The notes beneath the pieces are model-generated. The model was not told where the DNA came from. It saw only the letters and a list, made by a program, of their open reading frames with translations, and made no database searches. Of a stretch of DNA of 18,457 nucleotides, positions 5,812 through 12,848 are shown piece by piece (the first letter of the stretch is position 1; every line of letters starts with the position of its first letter). Made by a program: the position numbers and the translations under genes. This DNA comes from Acidimicrobiia bacterium (GTDB lineage: Bacteria > Actinomycetota > Acidimicrobiia > Acidimicrobiales > AC-14): positions 1-18,457 of the forward strand of contig JAFAUA010000287.1 in assembly GCA_019243595.1 (NCBI GenBank), written 5' to 3'.

Positions 5812-6567
5812 ATGGCCGAAGTCCCCGAACACCTTCTCCGACGTTCCCGGGAGCGCCGCGAAGCGCTCGGCGCGGCTCCCTCCGGGGGCGGTGGCGGCGC
5901 GGATGGCGGCGGTGGCGCGGATGCGTCCCCGCCCGCCGGCGACGACGACGGCGAGAAGATCCCCGCCAGCCTGCTCACCGGGCAAGTGGCCGCTCCCGCC
6001 GCGGCGGCGCCGGCAGCAGCAGCAGCGCCCGCAGCCGCCGCGGTGGCGGCCCCGCCGCTCAAGGGACCCGAGGGCCACACCCAGCGCCTGCTGACCGTCG
6101 TCAAGGCGGGGTCGATCCAGGACGTCAAGGCCCAGCCCACCGACAAGGTCCACGTCTGGCCGCACCTGCTCGTTGGCGAGTTCGTGGCGTCACTTGCGCT
6201 CACCGCGTTCCTCCTCGTCTTCTCGACCTTCGTGAACGCGCCGCTGCTGGCGACCGCCAACTTCAACTTCACGCCGAACCCGTCGAAGGCGCCGTGGTAC
6301 TTCCTCGGCCTGCAGGAACTGCTGACGATGTTCCACCCGATGGTCGCCGGCGTGACGATCCCCGGCATCGGCATCTTCGGCCTGATCCTGGCGCCGTTCA
6401 GCGACAAGAACCCGAGCCAGAAACCCGAGGACCGCAAGTTCGCGATCGCTCTCTTCACCCTCTTCTTGATGTTCTGGGCCGTTCTCGTGATCATCGGCTC
6501 GTTCTTCCGGGGCCCGGGCTTCAACTTCACCCTCCCCTGGCGGGACGGGCTCTTCTTCGACCTCTAG
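5812..6567 (+). CDS. Cytochrome b C-terminal half (subunit IV-like) with tagged N-terminal arm
   Basis: 251 aa. Residues 110-251 match subunit IV of b6f or the C-terminal half of cytochrome b. Three membrane helices lie at about 118-139, 178-196 and 209-230, with NPSKAPWYFLGLQELL (156-171) at the quinol-oxidising site. The usual PEWY is replaced by APWY, so the catalytic Glu position is Pro. The first 110 residues are unusual for the family. They comprise a basic segment (VPEHLLRRSRERREALG) shared with the monoheme cytochrome c at 3786, a Gly/Asp-rich run, IPASLLTGQ (50-58) and an Ala/Pro run. By homology this arm lies on the cytoplasmic side. A good ribosome binding site (GGGAGGAG, about 5799-5806) precedes the ATG. 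Confidence 0.95.
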   Translation: MAEVPEHLLRRSRERREALGAAPSGGGGGADGGGGADASPPAGDDDGEKIPASLLTGQVAAPAAAAPAAAAAPAAAAVAAPPLKGPEGHTQRLLTVVKAGSIQDVKAQPTDKVHVWPHLLVGEFVASLALTAFLLVFSTFVNAPLLATANFNFTPNPSKAPWYFLGLQELLTMFHPMVAGVTIPGIGIFGLILAPFSDKNPSQKPEDRKFAIALFTLFLMFWAVLVIIGSFFRGPGFNFTLPWRDGLFFDL

Positions 6568-6581
6568 ATCGTTAAGCAGGC

Positions 6582-7466
6582 ATGAGCTCATCCACGATCA
6601 TCGTCATCGCCATCGTCGCCGCCGTCTTCCTCGCCTTTCTGATGGTGGTGACCACGTCCCGTCGCCGCGACGCCGACCGCGCTACGGGCCGCTTGTCCCG
6701 GGAGACGGTGCAGAAGGACCGCAGCGAGGAGACGGCGGCCGAGGTCCTGGTCGGTGCCGGCCAAGGGCGCACGGGCCGGGAGATCGAGCGGGCGGCCCGC
6801 GGTGAGGTCGTTCCGCGCACCGGGCTGCCGGCCACGACCGAAGAGGCGCAGCCGCCGATGCTGGCGCCGATGGATCCCGAGACGCTCGGGGTCACGCGGC
6901 GGCAGTTCCTGAACCGCGGCATCGTCGGTGCCTTCGTGCTCGGCCTGAGCGGGTTCGGCGCTGCGGTGCTGTCGTTCCTGTGGCCGAAGCTGTCCGGGGG
7001 ATTCGGCTCCAAGATCAACGCCGGCAGCCTCGACAGCATCCTGTCCGACATCCGTAACAACAAGACGCCCTTCTATTCACCCGAGGGCCGCTTCTACATC
7101 AACGCCTATCCGAAGGAAGACGCGGTCAAGGCCGAGAAGGTCCCCGCCCTCGGGCCTGTCGTTCCGGGCATGCAACAGGGCGTGGTCGCCCTCTACCAGC
7201 GCTGCGTGCACCTCGGGTGCCGCGTGCCGTGGTGCCTGAGCTCGCAGTGGTTCGAGTGCCCGTGTCACGGATCGCGCTATGACCACGTCGGTGAGCAGAA
7301 GCGAGGACCCGCGCCGCGCGGGATGGACCGGTTCGTCGTCAGCGTCCAGGGCGGCAACGTCTACGTCGACACCAAGAGTGTCATCATCGGCCCACCGATC
7401 GGCACAAACACGACCGGCCAGGATGCCGAAGGTCCGCACTGCAACGGCGAGTCGTCGGCGGGCTGA
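6582..7466 (+). CDS. Rieske [2Fe-2S] iron-sulfur protein of the cytochrome bc complex
   Basis: 294 aa. Rieske box 1 is CVHLGC (208-213) and box 2 is CPCHGS (226-231). The cluster ligands are Cys208, His210, Cys226 and His229; Cys213 and Cys228 should form the disulfide. An N-terminal helix (5-25) is followed by a charged cytoplasmic loop, then a twin-arginine motif TRRQFL (105-110) before a second helix (113-134). This suggests a two-helix anchor with Tat export of the folded cluster domain. Extra cysteines (218, 287) are present. It takes one electron from quinol at the p-side site and passes it to a c-type cytochrome. It ends at TGA, and the next gene is in the same frame. Confidence 0.96.
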   Translation: MSSSTIIVIAIVAAVFLAFLMVVTTSRRRDADRATGRLSRETVQKDRSEETAAEVLVGAGQGRTGREIERAARGEVVPRTGLPATTEEAQPPMLAPMDPETLGVTRRQFLNRGIVGAFVLGLSGFGAAVLSFLWPKLSGGFGSKINAGSLDSILSDIRNNKTPFYSPEGRFYINAYPKEDAVKAEKVPALGPVVPGMQQGVVALYQRCVHLGCRVPWCLSSQWFECPCHGSRYDHVGEQKRGPAPRGMDRFVVSVQGGNVYVDTKSVIIGPPIGTNTTGQDAEGPHCNGESSAG

Positions 7467-7469
7467 CAT

Positions 7470-8441
7470 TTGATCGTTGCAGTTTCGACCCAGCAGAAGA
7501 TCGGCTTTGCGATCGCGATCGTCGCCCTCCTGGCGTGGATCGTCTACATCTTCACGACGACCCATCGCACGGCCGAGCCGGGGTCGGAGATCGAGCTGGC
7601 GCCCAACCGGCGCCCGTATCTCGACGACGACAACATGGAGGGTCCGCGCCTCGACCGCTTCCTCATGTGGTCGCTGATCTTCCTCGGCATCATCGCCGTG
7701 GGCCTCCCGCTGTACTGGCTGCGTGAGCCGTCCCGGCAGGCCGGCGCTCAGCGCGGCTTCGATGAGCGAGCCGTCGCCCGCGGTCACAACCTCTTCACTC
7801 CGGCGCCGCCGCCGAGCGATCCCGGCTCCCGTGTCCCGCACTTCGGGTGCTCGAACTGCCACGGCGTGAACGGCACCGGCGGTTCGACGAGCTACGCCCT
7901 TCCCGGCACCAACCCGCCGAAGATGGTGACGTGGCAGTGCCCGCCGTTGAACACGGTCACGTTGCGGTACCGCGACGACGAGATCACCAACATCATCACC
8001 TACGGACGGGCGAACACCCCGATGCCTGCATGGGGCATCGCCGGCGGCGGTCCCATGAACGCCCAGCAGATCTCCGACCTCGTCGCCTACCTGCACTCGA
8101 TCTCGATCGGGTCATCGAAGGCAGTCGACGCGGCCGCGCCCCTCGGCACCGACGGCAAGGCGCTGTTCGACGGCTACTGCGCCCGATGTCATACCGAGGG
8201 CTTCTCGTATGGCGAGCCGGCCATCGATGGGGGAGGCGCGTTCGGCCCAAGCCTCTTGAACGGGGTCACGCTCCGTCAGTTCCCCGATGAGAAGGACCAG
8301 ATCGACTGGGTCACCAACACCGCGGAGTTAGGCAAGCCATATGGCCAACGAGGGGTGAGCCACGGCATCATGCCTCACTTCTCGGACATGCTTTCGGCTG
8401 ACCAGATCAAGGCCATCGTCGACTACGAGCGGACTCTGTAA
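7470..8441 (+). CDS. Membrane-anchored diheme cytochrome c (QcrC-like role)
   Basis: 323 aa from a TTG start. The start is forced: an in-frame stop lies at 7464, and the next Met (residue 56) would remove the first membrane helix. Helices are at about 10-29 and 65-83, followed by two cytochrome c domains with heme motifs CSNCH (127-131) and CARCH (237-241). Likely axial Met residues are Met185 (TPMPAW) and Met301 (GIMPHF). Two heme domains recall actinobacterial QcrC, but here both membrane helices precede the hemes instead of flanking them. The second domain resembles the monoheme cytochrome at 3121-3786. With two helices and periplasmic hemes, the N-terminus should also be outside. It is the expected electron acceptor of the Rieske protein. 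The start has no clear ribosome binding site. Confidence 0.93.
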   Translation: MIVAVSTQQKIGFAIAIVALLAWIVYIFTTTHRTAEPGSEIELAPNRRPYLDDDNMEGPRLDRFLMWSLIFLGIIAVGLPLYWLREPSRQAGAQRGFDERAVARGHNLFTPAPPPSDPGSRVPHFGCSNCHGVNGTGGSTSYALPGTNPPKMVTWQCPPLNTVTLRYRDDEITNIITYGRANTPMPAWGIAGGGPMNAQQISDLVAYLHSISIGSSKAVDAAAPLGTDGKALFDGYCARCHTEGFSYGEPAIDGGGAFGPSLLNGVTLRQFPDEKDQIDWVTNTAELGKPYGQRGVSHGIMPHFSDMLSADQIKAIVDYERTL

Positions 8442-8446
8442 TTGAG

Positions 8447-9226
8447 ATGATCGAGACTCTCGCCTTCGCCCTGAAGTGGGAACCGCAGATCCATGGCCTG
8501 CTCGTCGTCTTCATCGCCATCGTTCTGCTCCCCGGAAGCGTCTATCTGCTCCTGGCGACCAACATGGGCGCCCGGGTCGGCTTCCTCATCGCCGCCGCCG
8601 GGCTCTTCGGGTGGATGACGCTCATGGGCGTCATCTGGACGGTGTACGGCATCGGCTTCGTCGGGAACCCGCCCACGTGGAAGGTCCAGCAGGTCATCCA
8701 AGGGAACATCGCCAACTCCACCCAGCCGGTGCTCGACGGGTTCCCGTCGGGGTGGCACAAGATCGCGGTTGGCGACCCGAACGAGACGGCGGCGGCTGCA
8801 GCAGCGGACCCCGTGCTGGCTCCCCCCGCCGCCACCGGCAAGCAGGGCATCTTCACCGCCTCCAGCGACTACATCGCGGTCGGGGCCTACGACAAGGGCG
8901 GCGAGAAGTACCTGCCGGGGTGGAGTCATCCGCCGAACGTCATCGCCTTCTTCCACAAGCCGCACTACTTCGTCGTCCAGGTGGAGAAGGTGAAGGCCCA
9001 GACGGCTGCGCCCGGGCAGCCGCCGCCGAAGCCGGTGGCCGACCCCACCCAGCCCGTCGTGTCGGTGATGATGCTGCGCGATCTCGGCAACGTGCGTCAG
9101 AAGCCCGGCGAGGTCGCGGTGTTCTCGGCGATCATCTTCGGCGTGGCCAGCTACGCCCTGCACCGTCGGGACAAGGAAGCCATGGCGGCGCGGAGCACCG
9201 CGCTCGAGCCCGTGGGTAGGGGGTAG
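8447..9226 (+). CDS. Unassigned three-helix membrane protein between bc and nuo genes
   Basis: 259 aa, not recognised. Two close hydrophobic helices (about 16-37 and 44-70) are followed by about 150 residues of soluble sequence and a third helix (about 222-238). The C-terminus is basic then polar. The soluble part has low-complexity Ala and Pro runs (about 114-129 and 185-199) and aromatic/His-rich segments (GWSHPPNVIAFFHKPHYFVV, 158-177). There is no CxxCH, Cys pair or nucleotide-binding motif. It begins 5 bases after the diheme cytochrome stop and ends 3 bases before nuoA, so it should be co-translated with both complexes. It may be an accessory subunit of the bc complex or a factor linking it to Complex I; both are inference. 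The C-terminal QKPGEVAVFSAIIFG is a good search probe. Confidence 0.87.
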   Translation: MIETLAFALKWEPQIHGLLVVFIAIVLLPGSVYLLLATNMGARVGFLIAAAGLFGWMTLMGVIWTVYGIGFVGNPPTWKVQQVIQGNIANSTQPVLDGFPSGWHKIAVGDPNETAAAAAADPVLAPPAATGKQGIFTASSDYIAVGAYDKGGEKYLPGWSHPPNVIAFFHKPHYFVVQVEKVKAQTAAPGQPPPKPVADPTQPVVSVMMLRDLGNVRQKPGEVAVFSAIIFGVASYALHRRDKEAMAARSTALEPVGRG

Positions 9227-9229
9227 CCC

Positions 9230-9697
9230 GTGATCGACTACCTGCCGATCCTTGCCATGTTCATCCTGGCCGGGCTCTTCGCGGGGCTGTCGTTCTTCGC
9301 CTCCCGCATGCTGGGACCGCACCACCCGACGCCGGCCAAGGAGGCGCCCTACGAGTGCGGGATCGTCCCCGAACGGGAGCCCGCCGACCGCTTCCCGGTG
9401 CGCTTCTACCTGGTGGCGATGATCTTCATCATCTTCGACATCGAGGTGATCTTCCTCTACCCGTGGGCCGTGATCTACCGCGAGCTGCGGGCGTTCGGGC
9501 TGTGGGAGATGGTGCTATTCGCGGTCGCCGTCTTCGTGTCGTTCGTGTACCTCATCGGCAACGGCGCCCTCGACTGGGGTCCGATCCGGCGTGTGCGTCC
9601 GGTCGCCGGACTCCCCGAATCCATGCGGTCGTCGGAGCGCACCGCTGAGACCACTGTCCGACGGGTGGACGTCGGGCGTCAGGAACCGGCGGCCTGA
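9230..9697 (+). CDS. nuoA: NADH-quinone oxidoreductase subunit A
   Basis: 155 aa, GTG start three bases after the preceding stop. Three membrane helices (about 5-25, 58-81 and 91-110) surround the conserved NuoA blocks: YECG (41-44) in the quinone-site loop and FDIEVIFLYPW (69-79), whose acidic residues sit in the membrane near the proton path. It belongs to the membrane arm of Complex I at the junction with the quinone channel, beside NuoH and NuoJ. The C-terminal 40 residues are a hydrophilic tail, a little longer than the typical NuoA of 120-150 aa. The TGA stop is directly followed by the nuoB ATG. Confidence 0.97.
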   Translation: MIDYLPILAMFILAGLFAGLSFFASRMLGPHHPTPAKEAPYECGIVPEREPADRFPVRFYLVAMIFIIFDIEVIFLYPWAVIYRELRAFGLWEMVLFAVAVFVSFVYLIGNGALDWGPIRRVRPVAGLPESMRSSERTAETTVRRVDVGRQEPAA

Positions 9698-10246
9698 ATG
9701 GGACTAGAGGACCTCCAGCACAACTTCCTCACCGGCACCGTCGAGGAGCTGGTGAAGTGGGCGAGGCGCAACAGCGTGTGGCCGGCGACGTTCGGCCTGG
9801 CCTGCTGCGCGCTGGAGATGATGGCCACCGGCGCCGCCCACTACGACCTCAGCCGCTTCGGCATGGAGATCTTCCGGGCCTCGCCCCGCCAGGCAGACCT
9901 CATGATCGTCGCCGGCCGGGTCTCCCAGAAGATGGCGCCCGTGCTGCGCCAGGTCTACGACCAGATGGTCGAGCCCAAGTGGGTGATCTCGATGGGCGTG
10001 TGCGCCTCGAGCGGTGGGATGTTCAACAACTACGCCATCGTGCAGGGCGTCGACCAGGTCGTGCCCGTCGACGTCTACTCGCCCGGGTGTCCTCCGGGCC
10101 CCGAGACCCTGATGCACTCGATTCTCACCCTGCACGAGATGATCAAGAGCGGTGAGATCACCCGCCGCCGGGCCGAGACCGGCCGGGGCGCCGAGCTTCA
10201 CCTCGATGCGCCCGGCCCCAAGGTTGCCGTAGGCACGCCGCACTAG
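9698..10246 (+). CDS. nuoB: NADH-quinone oxidoreductase subunit B, N2 cluster protein
   Basis: 182 aa. It holds the terminal [4Fe-4S] cluster N2 of Complex I, which reduces menaquinone. All four ligands are visible: the tandem Cys36-Cys37 ([10 protein letters not shown]), Cys102 ([10 protein letters not shown]) and Cys131 ([10 protein letters not shown]). [20 protein letters not shown] (52-71) is the family's core. It is a peripheral subunit on the cytoplasmic side, packed against NuoD and NuoH. The C-terminal 25 residues ([12 protein letters not shown]...) are a short polar extension. It abuts nuoA with no intergenic base and precedes nuoC by two bases. Confidence 0.98.
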   Translation: MGLEDLQHNFLTGTVEELVKWARRNSVWPATFGLACCALEMMATGAAHYDLSRFGMEIFRASPRQADLMIVAGRVSQKMAPVLRQVYDQMVEPKWVISMGVCASSGGMFNNYAIVQGVDQVVPVDVYSPGCPPGPETLMHSILTLHEMIKSGEITRRRAETGRGAELHLDAPGPKVAVGTPH

Positions 10247-10248
10247 GG

Positions 10249-10773
10249 ATGACTGACCAGGACGTCCCTACGGCGGAGGAGACGCAGGTCGACGAGCCGG
10301 CGCTCATTCACGGCGCGCCGAGCTCGCTGTCGCGCGGCCAGCTCGTTGTCCACGTCGATCGCGACGGCTACCTCGAGCTGGTGACGGCCTTGCGTGACGA
10401 CGGGTACGCCTTCTGCTCGGACCTCACGGCGATCGACTACCTCCTCGCCACCGATCGCCCGCTGCCCACAGGTGTGACGCCCGAGCGCTTCGAAGTGGTC
10501 GTGAGCCTCCTGCACATGGAGGAGGCCAAGCGCGTGCGGGTGCGGGCGCAGGTGCCCGAGCGCGAGCCGACGCTCCCCACGCTGTTCGAGCTCTTTCCCG
10601 GCACCGAGGCCATGGAGCGCGAGGTCTACGACCTGTTCGGCATCGTCTTCGACGGCCATCCCGACCTGACGCGGATCCTCATGCCCGACGAATGGGAGGG
10701 CCACCCGCTTCGCAAGGACTATCCGATCGGCCGCATCCCCGTGCAGTTCAAAGACGCGCCGGGGCCGAGGTAG
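10249..10773 (+). CDS. nuoC: NADH-quinone oxidoreductase subunit C
   Basis: 174 aa, the 30-kDa subunit of the peripheral arm that scaffolds NuoD and the quinone module and carries no cofactor. The diagnostic C-terminal block is present: FELFPGTEAMEREVYDLFGI (113-132), then FDGHPDLTRILMPDEWEGHP and LRKDYPIG (154-161). The N-terminal 25 residues are acidic and poorly conserved. NuoC and NuoD are separate genes here, not the fused nuoCD of enterobacteria. The gene sits two bases after nuoB and nine bases before nuoD. Confidence 0.97.
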   Translation: MTDQDVPTAEETQVDEPALIHGAPSSLSRGQLVVHVDRDGYLELVTALRDDGYAFCSDLTAIDYLLATDRPLPTGVTPERFEVVVSLLHMEEAKRVRVRAQVPEREPTLPTLFELFPGTEAMEREVYDLFGIVFDGHPDLTRILMPDEWEGHPLRKDYPIGRIPVQFKDAPGPR

Positions 10774-10782
10774 GGGGCCGGG

Positions 10783-12090
10783 ATGACTGACCTCACCAAG
10801 GAGACGACCGAGGGCGCCCAGGAGATCAAGCCGCGCGCCGAGACCAGCGACGTCGAGCGCGCCCTCGAGGAGGGTGCCGTCCTGCGTGGCATTTCTCACG
10901 AGGACGTCGACGTCGAGATCAGCGACGACGAGACGATGATCATCAACATGGGGCCACAGCACCCCAGCACCCACGGCGTGCTGCGCCTCATGCTCGAGCT
11001 CGACGGCGAGACGGTGCTCCGGTGCAAGCCGGTCATCGGCTACCTGCACACGGGCATGGAGAAGCAGGCCGAGGACCTGACGTTCCTGCAGGGCTCCACC
11101 AACGTGACGCGGATGGACTACGCCTCTCCGCTGAACAACGAGCTCGTGTTCTCCATGGCCGTCGAGGCGCTGCTCGAGATCGAGATCCCCGAGCGCGCGC
11201 AGTGGATCCGCATGCTGATGTCGGAGCTGCAGCGCATGGCGTCGCACCTCTTGTTCCTCGCCACCAACGGCATGGACCTGGGCGCGATCTCGATGATGAT
11301 CTACGGCTTCCGCGACCGGGAGAACGTGCTCGCCTTCTTCGAGAAGGTCACCGGGCTGCGGATGAACCACAACTACATCCGCCCGGGCGGCGTGGCCGCC
11401 GACCTGCCCGACGGCTGGCGCGACGACGTCCTGAAGCTGTGCGACTACCTGCCACCGCGCCTCGACGAGTACGACGAGCTGCTCACCGGCCAGCCCATCT
11501 GGCGGGAGCGCACCCAGGGCATCGGTGTGATCACCACGGAGCAGGCGCTGGCGCTCTCGGCCACCGGTCCCATCCTTCGCTCGACCGGCTACCCGTGGGA
11601 CCTCCGCCGGACGATGCCGTACCTGCACTACGACGAGCTGGAGTTCGACGTCGTCGTCGGGAGCTACGGCGACACGTTCGACCGCTACGCCATCCGCCTC
11701 AACGAAGTGCGGGAGTCGATCCGGATCGTCCACCAGATCGTCGACAAGATGCCGGCGGGCGACTACCGGGTGCAGGACAAGAAGGTGACGCCGCCGCCGC
11801 GCGCTCGCATCGACGAGTCGATGGAGGCGCTGATCCACCACTTCAAGATCTTCACCGAGGGCTTCAAGGTGCCCGAGGGTGAGGTGTACGTGGCGATCGA
11901 GTCACCGCGCGGCGAGCTGGGTTGTTACCTCGCTTCTGATGGGAGCGCCCGGCCCTACCGCATGCACATCCGGGCACCCTCGTTCGTCAACCTGCAGACG
12001 CTGCCGCACCTCATGCGCGGCGGGCTCGTTGCCGACGCGGTGGCCATCATCTCCTCGGTGGACCCGATCATGGGTGAGGTAGACCGCTAG
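10783..12090 (+). CDS. nuoD: NADH-quinone oxidoreductase subunit D
   Basis: 435 aa, the 49-kDa subunit related to the large subunit of [NiFe] hydrogenases. With NuoB it forms the quinone-binding pocket. The NMGPQHPSTHGVLRL motif (55-69) supplies His60 and His64 of the headgroup site. The GYLHTGMEKQAEDLT block follows, and the chain ends with the family's DPIMGEVDR. An acidic N-terminal extension of about 50 residues precedes the core, longer than in many homologues. A run of G's in the nine-base gap acts as the ribosome binding site, and nuoE starts two bases after the stop. Confidence 0.98.
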   Translation: MTDLTKETTEGAQEIKPRAETSDVERALEEGAVLRGISHEDVDVEISDDETMIINMGPQHPSTHGVLRLMLELDGETVLRCKPVIGYLHTGMEKQAEDLTFLQGSTNVTRMDYASPLNNELVFSMAVEALLEIEIPERAQWIRMLMSELQRMASHLLFLATNGMDLGAISMMIYGFRDRENVLAFFEKVTGLRMNHNYIRPGGVAADLPDGWRDDVLKLCDYLPPRLDEYDELLTGQPIWRERTQGIGVITTEQALALSATGPILRSTGYPWDLRRTMPYLHYDELEFDVVVGSYGDTFDRYAIRLNEVRESIRIVHQIVDKMPAGDYRVQDKKVTPPPRARIDESMEALIHHFKIFTEGFKVPEGEVYVAIESPRGELGCYLASDGSARPYRMHIRAPSFVNLQTLPHLMRGGLVADAVAIISSVDPIMGEVDR

Positions 12091-12092
12091 CA

Positions 12093-12848
12093 ATGGCGCG
12101 CCTTTCCCAGCAGCTGGTCGACCGCGCGCGGGACACCATCGCCCTCTATCCGCACCCGCGTTCGGCCCTGATCCCCCTGCTGCACATGGCGCAGGAGCAG
12201 GACGGATGGGTGACTTCCGACGCCATGGAGCACATCGCCGAGCTCCTCGATCTGACGCCCGCCGAGGTCAGGGGTACCGCCAGCTTCTACGACATGCTCT
12301 TCCTCGAGCCGGTCGGCAAGTACCTCGTCTCGATCTGCACCAACATCGCCTGCCTCCTCAACGGTGGCTACGAGTTGCTCGAGCATGCCGAGGAGAAGCT
12401 CGACATCAAGGCCGGGGCGACGACCGCCGACGGCAAGTTCACCATCGAAGAGGTCGAGTGCATCGCACTCTGCGGGCAGGCGCCCTGCTTGGCCGTGAAC
12501 TGGCGCTTCTTCGGCAAGGTGACAGGCGAGGGTTTCGACCATCTGGTCGACGAGCTGGCCGCTGGTCGCCTCGAGAACGACATCCCTCCCCACGGCACCC
12601 TGTGCCGGGTGCGCCGGGCGGTCGGGCTCCTTGGATCTGCGCAAGCGACGGAGGCGGCATCGGATGTCGCGCCCGTGCAGGAGGCGCCCGAAGCCGGCAT
12701 CGCCCAGCCGGACCAGAAGGTCGAGGCCGAGAGCGGCGAGAGCAAGCCCAGCAGCCAGGGCGCAACCGAGGACGCCGCGTCCGACGCGGCCAAGTTGGAG
12801 AGTCCGCCGGGAGGGCCTTCGGCCCCGCGCGAAAAGGGCGAGGGCTGA
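12093..12848 (+). CDS. nuoE: NADH-quinone oxidoreductase subunit E with low-complexity C-terminal tail
   Basis: 251 aa. The thioredoxin-fold [2Fe-2S] subunit (cluster N1a) of the NADH-oxidising module. Ligands are Cys82 and Cys87 (CTNIAC) and Cys123 and Cys127 (CIALC). The helical N-terminal bundle (LLHMAQEQDGWV) and ASFYDMLF segment are typical. The conserved domain ends near residue 165. The remaining 80 or so residues are Ala/Glu/Ser/Pro-rich and look disordered, making this protein longer than the usual 160-180 aa. Its stop overlaps the nuoF ATG by one base (TGATG), so the two are translationally coupled. Confidence 0.96.
   Translation: MARLSQQLVDRARDTIALYPHPRSALIPLLHMAQEQDGWVTSDAMEHIAELLDLTPAEVRGTASFYDMLFLEPVGKYLVSICTNIACLLNGGYELLEHAEEKLDIKAGATTADGKFTIEEVECIALCGQAPCLAVNWRFFGKVTGEGFDHLVDELAAGRLENDIPPHGTLCRVRRAVGLLGSAQATEAASDVAPVQEAPEAGIAQPDQKVEAESGESKPSSQGATEDAASDAAKLESPPGGPSAPREKGEG

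Noticed and set aside
10243-11841. 532-codon open frame on the minus strand opposite nuoC/nuoD
   Set aside because: Antisense shadow of two certain genes. The translation is His/Val/Arg/Asp-rich with no domain, as expected from GC-rich third positions.
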